From Companilactobacillus huachuanensis (GTDB lineage: Bacteria > Bacillota > Bacilli > Lactobacillales > Lactobacillaceae): DNA of 64,000 nucleotides. Made by a program: the position numbers and the translations under genes. Each line of letters begins with the position of its first letter. Within the stretch, counting starts at the first letter, position 1. The stretch covers positions 50,528-114,527 of the forward strand of contig NZ_BJDF01000001.1 in the NCBI RefSeq assembly GCF_005404815.1. The letters are read 5' to 3'. The notes below the pieces were generated by a model. That model saw nothing but the letters and a program-made list of their open reading frames with translations. It was not told the DNA's origin and did not search any database. Of the stretch, positions 16,599 through 24,974 are shown one piece after another.

Positions 16599-18290
16599 AT
16601 GGCTAATAAGAAGATTGTAATTGTTGGTGGTGTTGGCGGAGGAGCTTCAGCAGCTGCTAGAGCTCGACGTTTAGATGAATCGGCTGATATTACGATGTAT
16701 GAAAAAGGTCCTAACGTTTCGTTTTCTAATTGTTCTTTGCCATATCATTTGAGCGGTCTGATTCCTGATGCTGACAGTATTGTTATGAAGACTCCAGAAC
16801 AATTTCAAAAACAATATAATATCAAAGCTGAAGTTAACTCGGAAGTGATTGATATTGATTCTCATACGAAGACGGTTCAAGTAAAAAATATCAATACTGG
16901 TGAAATTAGAACTGCAGTTTATGACGAATTGGTATTATCGCCTGGAGCTAATCCTATCATGCCAAAGTCTATAAAAGGTATTGATAAATCAAATGTTTTC
17001 TCGGTCCGAAATGTTGTCGATATAAAAAAATTACAATCATATTTAACTGATAATCGTGTTACTGATGTTGCAGTTATTGGTGGTGGTTTTATCGGTTTGG
17101 AGGTTGTTGAAAATATTGCCCAAACTGGCAAGAAAATTACATTGGTTGAAGCGTCTGATCATGTTTTAGGAACAATCGATGATGATTTTGCTCAGTTAGT
17201 TCACAAAAATTTATATGATAATGGTGTTCAAGTTGTATTGAATGACGGTTTGGCTGAAATAAGTGATCAACATATTACTTTGGCCTCCGGCAAAAAGTTT
17301 AATGCTCAAGCAGTAATTGTAGCGATTGGTGTCAGTCCTGATGTAGCTTTGGCAAAGAAGACTGGCTGCAAGATTGGCGTAACTGGAGGGATTGAGGTTA
17401 ATCAACAGTTTGAAACTTCGGTACCAAATATCTACGCGGTTGGTGATGCAATTGAAGTTACCAATATGATTACTCGTCAGAAAACTCGTTTAGCACTAGC
17501 TTTTCCCGCACAAATGGAAGCGCGCGATGCAGTCGATCATATGTATGGACGTCCAGTTCAGAATCAAGGGGTAATTGGTTCACAAGTGATTCATTTATTC
17601 GATTTGAATGTTGCATCGACTGGTTTAACTGAAGCGGCCTGCAAACAAAATAAATTTGATTACCGTGCTGTCACCGTTATACCTCAGAACCGTGTCGGCG
17701 TTATGCCTGATACATCACCTATCTTTTTGAAGTTGGTCTTTAGCTATCCAGGTGGTGAAATCCTTGGTGCTCAAGCAGTTGGAAAATCTGGGATCGACAA
17801 GCAAATTGATATTATCGCAACAATGATTTCGATGCATGGGAATATTTCGAATCTAACTCATTTGGAATTGAGCTACTCGCCTTGGTTCAGTACGGCAAAA
17901 AATGCGGTCAATATAGCAGCTTTAGTGGCAGAAAATATTCTCAATGGTGAATACCGTCAAATTTCAATTAGTAAGGTTCGTACATTGGTTGAGAGTGGTG
18001 CATTCATTATTGACGCGCGCGAGCCTAATGAGTACGCAGCTGGACACATTACAACATCAGTTAATATTCCTTTAAGTCAGTTCCGTCAGCGCCTAGATGA
18101 AATTCCAACGGATAAACCAGTTTATATTCACTGTCAATCAAGTCAACGGAGCTACAATATGGTACGTGCATTGAATAATCTGGGGTATACGAATATTACA
18201 AATATTTCAGGATCATATTTAGAATTAATGCAGTATGAGTATTTTAAGGACCACACGACCGATAGAAAGTCGATTTTGACCAATTATTAA
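16599..18290 (+). CDS. CoA-disulfide reductase-like flavoprotein with C-terminal rhodanese domain
   Basis: 563 residues. The N-terminal FAD site is GGVGGGASAAARARR (about 9-23). The single redox Cys is in SFSNCSLPYHL (Cys45), as in CoA-disulfide reductases and NADH oxidases of the group. A NAD(P)H-binding GGGFIGLE lies around residue 160, and the FAD end motif YAVGDA around 280. A rhodanese domain starts near residue 465 (IIDAREPNEYAAGHI) with catalytic Cys512 in HCQSSQRS. The family reduces CoA disulfide or persulfides and serves thiol redox balance. GGGGG is upstream. Monocistronic. Confidence 0.85.
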   Translation: MANKKIVIVGGVGGGASAAARARRLDESADITMYEKGPNVSFSNCSLPYHLSGLIPDADSIVMKTPEQFQKQYNIKAEVNSEVIDIDSHTKTVQVKNINTGEIRTAVYDELVLSPGANPIMPKSIKGIDKSNVFSVRNVVDIKKLQSYLTDNRVTDVAVIGGGFIGLEVVENIAQTGKKITLVEASDHVLGTIDDDFAQLVHKNLYDNGVQVVLNDGLAEISDQHITLASGKKFNAQAVIVAIGVSPDVALAKKTGCKIGVTGGIEVNQQFETSVPNIYAVGDAIEVTNMITRQKTRLALAFPAQMEARDAVDHMYGRPVQNQGVIGSQVIHLFDLNVASTGLTEAACKQNKFDYRAVTVIPQNRVGVMPDTSPIFLKLVFSYPGGEILGAQAVGKSGIDKQIDIIATMISMHGNISNLTHLELSYSPWFSTAKNAVNIAALVAENILNGEYRQISISKVRTLVESGAFIIDAREPNEYAAGHITTSVNIPLSQFRQRLDEIPTDKPVYIHCQSSQRSYNMVRALNNLGYTNITNISGSYLELMQYEYFKDHTTDRKSILTNY

Positions 18291-18388
18291 TTGATAAAAA
18301 TAAGACAAAAATTTTAGTGTTTTATATAAAATAATCGCGGTACAACAGTATTCCACTACGTGCGATAATGACGGTGGGGAGAATTGCG

Positions 18389-19150
18389 ATGAAAAAAACA
18401 CTAATGATTATTGTGGCCTTATTATTATTTGTTTTACCATTGTCAGCGTATAGTGTTAATGCGTTGAATAATTCGAATGCTCGACAAGTTAAACATGAAC
18501 AATCCTCTAAATTGATCATTCGAAATCAAAAAATTTGGCAGAAGCATACAGCTAAGGCCGATGTGATTCACAGTGACGAATTTAACAATAGAACAGCAGT
18601 TGTTAGTACATCATTCGAACAGTTGCAGAATCATAGTCAGACAGTGATCGAGGGGACAGTTTATAATCTACAAAAGATGAGTAGTCCTGAAGAGATGTCG
18701 TATACTAAGGCAACTATTTTTGTCAATCGAGTTATCAGTGGTGATAAGTCATTGAAAAATAAACAAATTTATTTAGCCTTTGATGGTGGGTTAGTATCGT
18801 TTGATCGTTGGTACTCGCATAGTACCAGACCAAAGGATTCAGACCGTGAGATGCTAGTCAAAAATGATGAGTTTCCATTACCGAAAATTGGCTCGAAGAT
18901 TATTGTCGGTCTGATTCCAAACCATTTGGATGAACCGACTGAGTATAACGCCGCTCTGAAACAGAGTGGATTTACTATCAATAACTCTTATGCAATCGAA
19001 AATCCGCGCTATAACGTTTGGGTCAAAGCTCCAAATGCAGCAAAATATCAGCTGAATAATCCGAAGATGCGAAAAAAAACAAATATTCAACAAACACAAG
19101 ATTTACAAAAATTAACTCAATTAATTAATCGGCAATACAACAAAAAATAA
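18389..19150 (+). CDS. Secreted protein of unknown function
   Basis: 253 residues from the ATG at 18389, chosen because GGGGAG (18376-18381) precedes it and because a signal peptide starts there (MKKTLMIIVALLLFVLPLSA). The mature part is hydrophilic, with no motif I recognise; it shows a beta-rich middle (VIEGTVYNLQKMSS, KIIVGLIP). A Sec-secreted or surface-associated protein is the safest reading. It ends at its own terminator. Confidence 0.65.
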   Translation: MKKTLMIIVALLLFVLPLSAYSVNALNNSNARQVKHEQSSKLIIRNQKIWQKHTAKADVIHSDEFNNRTAVVSTSFEQLQNHSQTVIEGTVYNLQKMSSPEEMSYTKATIFVNRVISGDKSLKNKQIYLAFDGGLVSFDRWYSHSTRPKDSDREMLVKNDEFPLPKIGSKIIVGLIPNHLDEPTEYNAALKQSGFTINNSYAIENPRYNVWVKAPNAAKYQLNNPKMRKKTNIQQTQDLQKLTQLINRQYNKK

Positions 19151-19187
19151 GCCCCCAACTAAAAAATGGGAGGCTTATTTTTTTGAA
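19145..19187. terminator. Bidirectional terminator
   Basis: AAATAAGCC and GGCTTATTT form the stem, with T7 following. It served the convergent genes on both sides before the MITE at 19202 was inserted on its right. Confidence 0.75.
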
Positions 19188-19201
19188 GTTTAGTTATTCA
19201 T

Positions 19202-19513
19202 CTGAAGGTTGAAAGGTGATATAAACATTGCTGTTACAGTCCTAAATTCAATTTATTTACCAATTTAGTTAAATGGCAAGAGCTCACAGATGAACATTCT
19301 TATTATAAAAAAACTAGTTGGAAGAGCTGAAAGTATTCATTTGTCGCGAAAGTGGCGTTAGAGCTTTACTCTTACACCACCGGGCGTGTTGAAGACTTAC
19401 CGGTTTTTGGTAAGGCTTCAACCGAGATCCGAGACCGCTTTTTGGCTCGGATCGTACCGCGCAGCATATGAATACTTTCAGCTCTGGAAACGGCATAATG
19501 CATCAAACTTTAG
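19202..19513 (-). mobile_element. MITE-like element with structured module, at the 3' end of the PEPCK-like gene
   Basis: The terminus CTGAAGGTTGAAAGG begins at 19202. The module palindrome spans 19324-19494 with inner stems of the TTACCGG/GGTAAGG type. TTTAGTTATTCATC occurs on both sides (19189-19202 and 19509-19522), consistent with a target duplication covering the last codons and stop of the neighbouring minus-strand gene. The element separates that gene from the terminator at 19145-19187. Confidence 0.75.
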
Positions 19514-21204
19514 TTATTCATCAATTCTGATAATAATTCTTTAGCTGATTCTTGAAGACTATCTTTTGATTTGTCATAACCCAAGTGAGTATAGATTTCA
19601 CCAACGTAGATTTTATCTTGGTAGAGTTTATTGAAGACTTTATCGATAATAGGACGAGTCTTTTCTTCCTCTTGCACGGGGCCAAATGGGTTGGCAAAGA
19701 AGGTTGTACTCATACCAACTTCATCAGTTGTACCAAGAGCTTTACGTTTACCAGAAATGAATGTTGCCTTAGCATGATCTTCGTCAGGGAATTGATGTAA
19801 ACCAATTTCTGAATCGTAGTTATTTGCATAGACCCACATGTCGATTGAATGATGTTCGATCACATGCTTATAAGTGTTGGCAGGTAAGATAACTCGAGCA
19901 TTTTTGAGCTCAGGATTCAAGTAAATACCACGATCCATATTATTAAAGGCGACTGAACTACTCAAGTCATCCAAACGAACGAATGCACCTGTTTCAGTAC
20001 CTTGGGCGTAAACATTACCTTCATCGTCGAAAGCAAAACTGCCCATGTCGTCAAAAATAGTTTCAATATTGATAATTTTATCATCAGCGACTTCTTGTAA
20101 TGCTTCAATTGATTCAGACTTTCCGGCACCAGAATCACCGAAGAAAACAACTGACTTAGTTTTACCATTTGAAAAACTGATGTTAACCATTGAACCATGG
20201 ATTGGCAAGCGGTCTTCGTAAATCATGTGCAAGTTATGGACGGTGAGACACATTTTCTTCATGTAACCGAAGTAAGTTGTCTTGTCGTTATAAGGAACTT
20301 CACCGACCCAAATATCATTTTCTTCATCATGATAATAGTGGCTGACATCACCTTCAGTCTTTTTGAGACCGAAGAGAATAATTTCGTCAGGCTTTTGGCC
20401 AGCAATACTGTCAGCGTCTGCGACTTCGAATAAATTGGCCAAAGCAATGCCACTGACAAAATAATCGCGATGGAAATAAATGAAGGCTAAGCTTTCACCT
20501 ATTTTAGCAGGGAAACAATACCAGTCTTTTTGATTACCATCGAATTTATCAATCGGATTGTCTTTGACGGCACTGAAAACACCTTCACGTTTATTACTCT
20601 TAGTGTGCATCATCATTGGTGGACGTAACATGATCGTGTCCAAGAAACGAATGCTTTCGAGAGCTTGGTATTTTGTTGGAGTTGCCCATTTGATGGATTG
20701 TGTTAGGACGCAGGCATTAGTACCAGCGTTGATTTGACGGTAAGTACGGTTAGGAAATCCTTGAATTTTTTCTTCAATAGCACGATAAAGGTGAATAACG
20801 ACTTCATTGAAACGGTTGTCAATATTCATAAAGTTACCTTTAACAATGGCACTGCTGTGCTTATTGATAAGAGAAACTCTAAAGTATGAACGGTAGTATG
20901 AGTAGAAATCTTCAATACTCTTCAAAATCTGTTCATTACCGTATTTTTCATATGAAGGCTTGTCATCAATTAAGATAGCTTTCAGGATACTGATGTAAGT
21001 ATCGGTTTGTAAACCTTCTACCCTATTGGTTACAGCCAGTTGACTCTCTTCTAGATATAGGTCAACTAAATTGTGAAAACCTTTGCTGTTGATTAACTGA
21101 AAAATATCTTGAACATATTCTTCGTTGTAATTAATTACAGCAACTGACCGATTAGGATTGATATAAAAGGCATTTGATTCGATAGCTTGTAATGAATTAG
21201 ACAT
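19510..21204 (-). CDS. PEP carboxykinase / HPr-kinase-fold P-loop protein
   Basis: 564 residues. The P-loop FFGDSGAGKSES lies at about 349-358. It is followed by FDDMGSFAFDDEGN (metal/phosphate loop) and a C-terminal SGKRKALGTTDEVG resembling the ATP-type PEP carboxykinase lid region. The P-loop with GKSE is closer to HPr kinase than to the GTGKTT of true PEPCK. The N-terminal 300 residues show no motif I know. Catalysis is uncertain: kinase or carboxykinase-like. The gene is monocistronic. Its stop lies in the direct repeat of the MITE insertion. The start is supported by AAAGGGGAA. Confidence 0.65.
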   Translation of the reverse strand: MSNSLQAIESNAFYINPNRSVAVINYNEEYVQDIFQLINSKGFHNLVDLYLEESQLAVTNRVEGLQTDTYISILKAILIDDKPSYEKYGNEQILKSIEDFYSYYRSYFRVSLINKHSSAIVKGNFMNIDNRFNEVVIHLYRAIEEKIQGFPNRTYRQINAGTNACVLTQSIKWATPTKYQALESIRFLDTIMLRPPMMMHTKSNKREGVFSAVKDNPIDKFDGNQKDWYCFPAKIGESLAFIYFHRDYFVSGIALANLFEVADADSIAGQKPDEIILFGLKKTEGDVSHYYHDEENDIWVGEVPYNDKTTYFGYMKKMCLTVHNLHMIYEDRLPIHGSMVNISFSNGKTKSVVFFGDSGAGKSESIEALQEVADDKIINIETIFDDMGSFAFDDEGNVYAQGTETGAFVRLDDLSSSVAFNNMDRGIYLNPELKNARVILPANTYKHVIEHHSIDMWVYANNYDSEIGLHQFPDEDHAKATFISGKRKALGTTDEVGMSTTFFANPFGPVQEEEKTRPIIDKVFNKLYQDKIYVGEIYTHLGYDKSKDSLQESAKELLSELMNN

Positions 21205-21461
21205 ATGTTAAAGTTCCCCTTTCAAATATGAGATTAATGATAGTTTATAGCATTTCCCGGTAAATTGGTAGCGAAAATTAGAATAAATCTAATCTTACAA
21301 AAATTTGAAACACCTGTAATACTGAAAATGCCGACTTATTGAATTCATATTTGAAAAACTTTAAATAAAAAAATTATTTTATTAAATTTATTGTAATTTT
21401 AAAATATCTTATCCAGTTGTATGTTCTGTGTTTGAGGTAGTCTGGCTTTTATAATAAGAAT

Positions 21462-21770
21462 AACTTTAGTTAAGTATGCCGTTTCCAGAGTTGAGAGTAT
21501 TCAATTGCTGCGCGGAACGGCCCGAGCCAAAGTACGGTCTCGAACCTCGGTTGAAGACTCGCAAAACCCGCGAGTCTTCAACACGCCCGGTGGTGTAATT
21601 GCTGAAGCAATAACGCCACTTTCGCTACAAATGAATACTCTCAGCTCTTCCAACTAGTTGTTTTTTTAATGGCAGGAATAATAAGACGAAAGCTTCTGAG
21701 TAATTAAATAAATTAGCTCTAGACCTGTAATAGCAATCGTTAGATTAATTTTCCACCTTTCCACCTTCAG
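21462..21770 (+). mobile_element. MITE-like element with structured module
   Basis: The left end begins at AACTTTAGTTAAGTATGCCG, with the first few bases of the canonical terminus missing. The right end is CCACCTTCAG. The module palindrome is 21488-21648, with inner stems GAAGACTCGC/GCGAGTCTTC and ATTGCT-GA-AGCAAT. No target duplication is convincing. The gap 21771-22012 downstream is AT-rich; apart from the hairpin-forming GGCAGCC/GGCTGGC segment near 21928-21950 I see nothing in it. Confidence 0.7.
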
Positions 21771-22012
21771 AAAAATAAACTAAATAAACAATTTATCCTA
21801 ATAATAGGAGATAATAAAACTATAATTATTACCGATTTATATGATTTGTGAATGTAATTTTATAAAATCCATTGAATATAGAATGGCTGGTCAGCGATAC
21901 TGATAAATATAGCCTTTGGGCAGCCCATTTTAGAGCCGAATCAGGCTGGCTTTATATTCAAGAATCACAATGTTTTATTAAGATAATATGATAAAAATAA
22001 AAAAATTAATAC

Positions 22013-22049
22013 AGAAAGCGTTTACAAAACAGAAATAGGTGCTTATAAT
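22013..22049 (+). promoter_or_regulatory. lac operon promoter with overlapping cre site
   Basis: AGAAAGCGTTTACA (22013-22026) matches the catabolite-responsive element consensus. It overlaps the -35 TTTACA (22021-22026), which is 17 bases from TATAAT (22044-22049). CcpA binding would repress the lactose operon in the presence of glucose. Confidence 0.8.
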
Positions 22050-22075
22050 AAATTTTGTAAGTTAAATAAAACGTT

Positions 22076-22146
22076 GGATTGTTACTATTAAATTAGGCAT
22101 GACCATAGACTTTGCTAACAGGCAGAGTGTATGGTCATTTTTTTTT
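22076..22146 (+). promoter_or_regulatory. Ribonucleic antiterminator (RAT) and overlapping terminator, site 1
   Basis: The RAT spans 22076-22104 (begins GGATTGTTACT, ends GGCATGACC). Its 3' end overlaps the terminator stem ATGACCATA/TATGGTCAT (22099-22107 and 22130-22138), followed by T8. Dephosphorylated or activated LacT would stabilise the RAT and prevent termination. An identical 29-base RAT is at 24851. Confidence 0.9.
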
Positions 22147-22164
22147 GAGAAAGGGGGGAATGCT

Positions 22165-23019
22165 TTGTTAGTAGTTAATCGTGTTTACAACAATAACACT
22201 GTCCTTGTTGATATCGGTAATAGAGATCAAGCAATTATTCAAGGTAAGGGTGTTGGTTTTCAGAAGCGACATGGGGATGATGTATCACCCAAACAAGTGG
22301 AAAGAATTTTTTACTTAAACACTGATGAAGCAAAAGAAAGATTTAGCACGTTATTGAAAGATGTCCCAATTGATATCACAATGACGAGTTTCGCTATTAT
22401 TGAAATGGCAAAAAAAACTTTCAATTATCCAGTTCTCGATTATATATACGTAACTTTAACAGACCACATATCACAAACTTACAAACACATAATGACAGGC
22501 AAGTATCAAAAAAGCTCAGCACCTGACATTCGAGATAAGTACCCTGTTGAATATGAAATTGCTGACAAAGCGGTTGAAATGCTGAATCAGGATTTAAATA
22601 TTCGTTTTCCTAAAGATGCTGCTCAACCAATTGCTTTGCACTTTATCAATGCTCACGGTAGCGAGGCATCCGTAGATACAAATAAGATGGATCAGGCTGA
22701 TTTTGGAAACAATGTAAATAAAATTGTTCAATCGGTTTTCGGAGAATATGGCATAACCAGAAATATAACGAATCAGAATTACTTTGATCGTTTAATGATT
22801 CATTTACAATATCTAGTTGCTCGAATACAAACTGATGAGCAGGATAAACGAATATTAAATCAAAATATCGAATCAGATTTTCAGAAGCTTTACCCTAAAT
22901 CATACAAAATATCTAACGAAATATGTCGTAAGATTGAGAATGATTTGAACATTACATTAAATGATAATGAATTGGTTTACTTTGTGATTCATGTTCAACG
23001 CTTAATACAAGAAAAATAA
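22165..23019 (+). CDS. lacT: BglG/LicT-family antiterminator of the lac operon
   Basis: 284 residues from a TTG start at 22165, preceded by AAGGGGGG (22151-22158). Upstream in-frame codons lie in the RAT/terminator and are not coding. The N-terminal RNA-binding domain has QGKGVGFQKRHGDDV, followed by PRD1 (about 65-165) and PRD2 (about 170-284) with conserved His residues phosphorylated by PTS proteins in the family. It binds the two RAT sites of its own operon. Genes lacF, lacG and lacE follow, so the inducer is lactose-type PTS transport. Confidence 0.9.
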   Translation: MLVVNRVYNNNTVLVDIGNRDQAIIQGKGVGFQKRHGDDVSPKQVERIFYLNTDEAKERFSTLLKDVPIDITMTSFAIIEMAKKTFNYPVLDYIYVTLTDHISQTYKHIMTGKYQKSSAPDIRDKYPVEYEIADKAVEMLNQDLNIRFPKDAAQPIALHFINAHGSEASVDTNKMDQADFGNNVNKIVQSVFGEYGITRNITNQNYFDRLMIHLQYLVARIQTDEQDKRILNQNIESDFQKLYPKSYKISNEICRKIENDLNITLNDNELVYFVIHVQRLIQEK

Positions 23020-23049
23020 AAACGTAACGATTTTCAGGAGGTTTTATTT

Positions 23050-23394
23050 ATGGCAACAAAAGAAGAAATTTCAATGACAGGATTTTCCATCGTAGCATAC
23101 TCTGGTGATGCTAAAGCAAGTTTGATTGAAGCACTACGACATGCACAAAAAGGTGAGTTTGATAAAGCAGATAGTTGTGTTGAGGAGGCAAATCAGTCAA
23201 TCGTTGATGCACATAATGAACAAACGAAGCTTTTGAGTAAAGAAGCCGGTGGTGAAGATATGGATGTGACTTTCATCATGGTCCATGGTCAAGATACGTT
23301 GATGACTACGATGATGTTGATGGATGAGGTCAAGTTCTTTATTGATGAGTACAAACGAATTGATAAAATCGAAAAACATTTAGGTATTGAATAA
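23050..23394 (+). CDS. lacF: PTS lactose/cellobiose-family EIIA
   Basis: 114 residues, a three-helix IIA domain. The phosphorylated His79 is in MVHGQDTLMTT, at the same place as His78 in Staphylococcus LacF. It passes phosphate from HPr to the EIIB domain of the membrane protein encoded downstream. GGAGG precedes the ATG. It lies between lacT and lacG with short gaps, in one operon. Confidence 0.92.
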   Translation: MATKEEISMTGFSIVAYSGDAKASLIEALRHAQKGEFDKADSCVEEANQSIVDAHNEQTKLLSKEAGGEDMDVTFIMVHGQDTLMTTMMLMDEVKFFIDEYKRIDKIEKHLGIE

Positions 23395-23408
23395 GAGGAG
23401 GTAATGCC

Positions 23409-24839
23409 GTGAATATTGAATTGAATCGAGTTAAAAAGTTACCTAAGGATTTCGTTTGGGGTGGTGCTACAGCCGCCTATCAAGTCGAGGGTGCTACTAA
23501 GGTTGATGGTAAAGGTAAAACGATGTGGGATGACTATTTGAAAGCTCAAGGTCGTTTTTCGCCAGATCCGGCTAGTGATTTTTATCATCTATATCCAAAA
23601 GACGTTGCTTTATCGAAGAAATATGGTTTGAACGCTATTAGATTATCGATTTCTTGGACAAGAATTTTTCCTAAGGGTTACGGTGAACCAGTTCAAGCAG
23701 GAGTCGATTATTATCACCGCTTATTCAAAGAATGTTTAGACAATGGAATTGAACCTTACGTATCGTTGCATCATTTTGATTCTCCAAAGACGTTATTCGA
23801 TGATGGGGACTGGTTGAACCGTAAAAATATTGATTACTTTGTTGATTATGCAAGATTCTGTTTCGATGAATTTACGGAAATTAAGCACTGGTTCACAATC
23901 AATGAATTGATTTCCTTAGCATATTCTCAATATATACAAGGTAATTTCCCACCTAGTCATAAATTTGATGTAACGAGTGCTATTCAAGCTGAACATAATG
24001 AATTATTAGCTCATGCACGTGTTGTTAACTTATTTAAAGATAATCATTATGATGGCAAGATTGGTTTGATTCACGTTTTACAACCAGTTTATCCATATCC
24101 TGAAACACCGGAGAATCAACATGCGGCTGATTTAAGTGATGCATTTATGAATGCTTTCTTGTTAGATGGGACTTTCAAAGGTGAATATACTGACAAGACG
24201 ATGAATCTTATCAATGAAATTCTCGATGCCAATGACGCCAAGCTAGATATTGAACCAGGCGATATGGAAATTTTGAAGAAGGCTTCAACTAGAAATGATT
24301 ATTTTGGTTTGAATTATTATCAACCTTCATACTTTGCCGCTTATGATGGCGATAGTACAAATCATTTCAACGGAACCGGCGAGAAAGGTACATCGTCATT
24401 TAAATTTAAGGGGGTCGGTCAAGCGGTTAAAAATCCTAATATTCCTACAACGGATTGGGATTGGAACATTTATCCTGAAGGTCTTTATGATATTTTGAAA
24501 CGTGTTAGTTCTGAATATCCTAATAGTAAAGAAATGTTTGTTACTGAAAATGGTTTAGGATTGAAAGAAGAACTACCAGAAGGTGCAACACAAGATACGA
24601 TTATTAATGATGACAAACGAATTGATTTCGTGGATCAACATATGGAGGCCATTTTAAAGGCACGCAGTGAAGGTGTTAATGTAAACGGTTACTTTATCTG
24701 GTCGCTGCAGGATCAATTCTCCTGGGCCAATGGATACAATAAGCGTTATGGTTTATTCTTCATAGATTTTGCGACACAAAAGCGTTACATCAAGAAGAGT
24801 GCTCTGTGGTATAAAGCACTTGCTAATACAATGAAATAG
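23409..24839 (+). CDS. lacG: 6-phospho-beta-galactosidase (GH1)
   Basis: 476 residues, glycoside hydrolase family 1. The acid/base Glu166 is in FTINELISLA and the nucleophile in FVTENGLG (about residue 380). The C-terminal SLQDQFSWANGYNKRYGLFFIDF segment, including Lys and Tyr for phosphate binding, matches LacG of Lactobacillus casei closely. It cleaves lactose-6-phosphate to glucose and galactose-6-phosphate, the substrate of LacAB encoded at 44-45 kb. Start is GTG at 23409 after AGAGGAGG. The NEL in place of the common NEP is a small family variation. Confidence 0.9.
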   Translation: MNIELNRVKKLPKDFVWGGATAAYQVEGATKVDGKGKTMWDDYLKAQGRFSPDPASDFYHLYPKDVALSKKYGLNAIRLSISWTRIFPKGYGEPVQAGVDYYHRLFKECLDNGIEPYVSLHHFDSPKTLFDDGDWLNRKNIDYFVDYARFCFDEFTEIKHWFTINELISLAYSQYIQGNFPPSHKFDVTSAIQAEHNELLAHARVVNLFKDNHYDGKIGLIHVLQPVYPYPETPENQHAADLSDAFMNAFLLDGTFKGEYTDKTMNLINEILDANDAKLDIEPGDMEILKKASTRNDYFGLNYYQPSYFAAYDGDSTNHFNGTGEKGTSSFKFKGVGQAVKNPNIPTTDWDWNIYPEGLYDILKRVSSEYPNSKEMFVTENGLGLKEELPEGATQDTIINDDKRIDFVDQHMEAILKARSEGVNVNGYFIWSLQDQFSWANGYNKRYGLFFIDFATQKRYIKKSALWYKALANTMK

Positions 24840-24850
24840 ATTTTAGTTGT

Positions 24851-24933
24851 GGATTGTTACTATTAAATTAGGCATGACCGCAGTTAAAACATGGTGATTA
24901 ATTTGCTGTGTTTTATACTGCGGTCATTTTTTT
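24851..24933 (+). promoter_or_regulatory. RAT and terminator, site 2 (before lacE)
   Basis: The 29-base RAT at 24851-24879 is identical to 22076-22104. It overlaps a terminator stem ATGACCGCAGT/ACTGCGGTCAT (24874-24884 and 24917-24927) with T7. A second LacT-controlled checkpoint therefore lies inside the operon, before the permease gene. Confidence 0.9.
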
Positions 24934-24974
24934 ATGAAATTTTTCAACATAACAAATAAAAAGGGGTGTAAAGC

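Noticed and set aside
22099-22164. Upstream extension of LacT
   Set aside because: The 22 codons lie in the RAT and terminator; the TTG at 22165 has a proper ribosome site and gives the normal LicT-type N-terminus.
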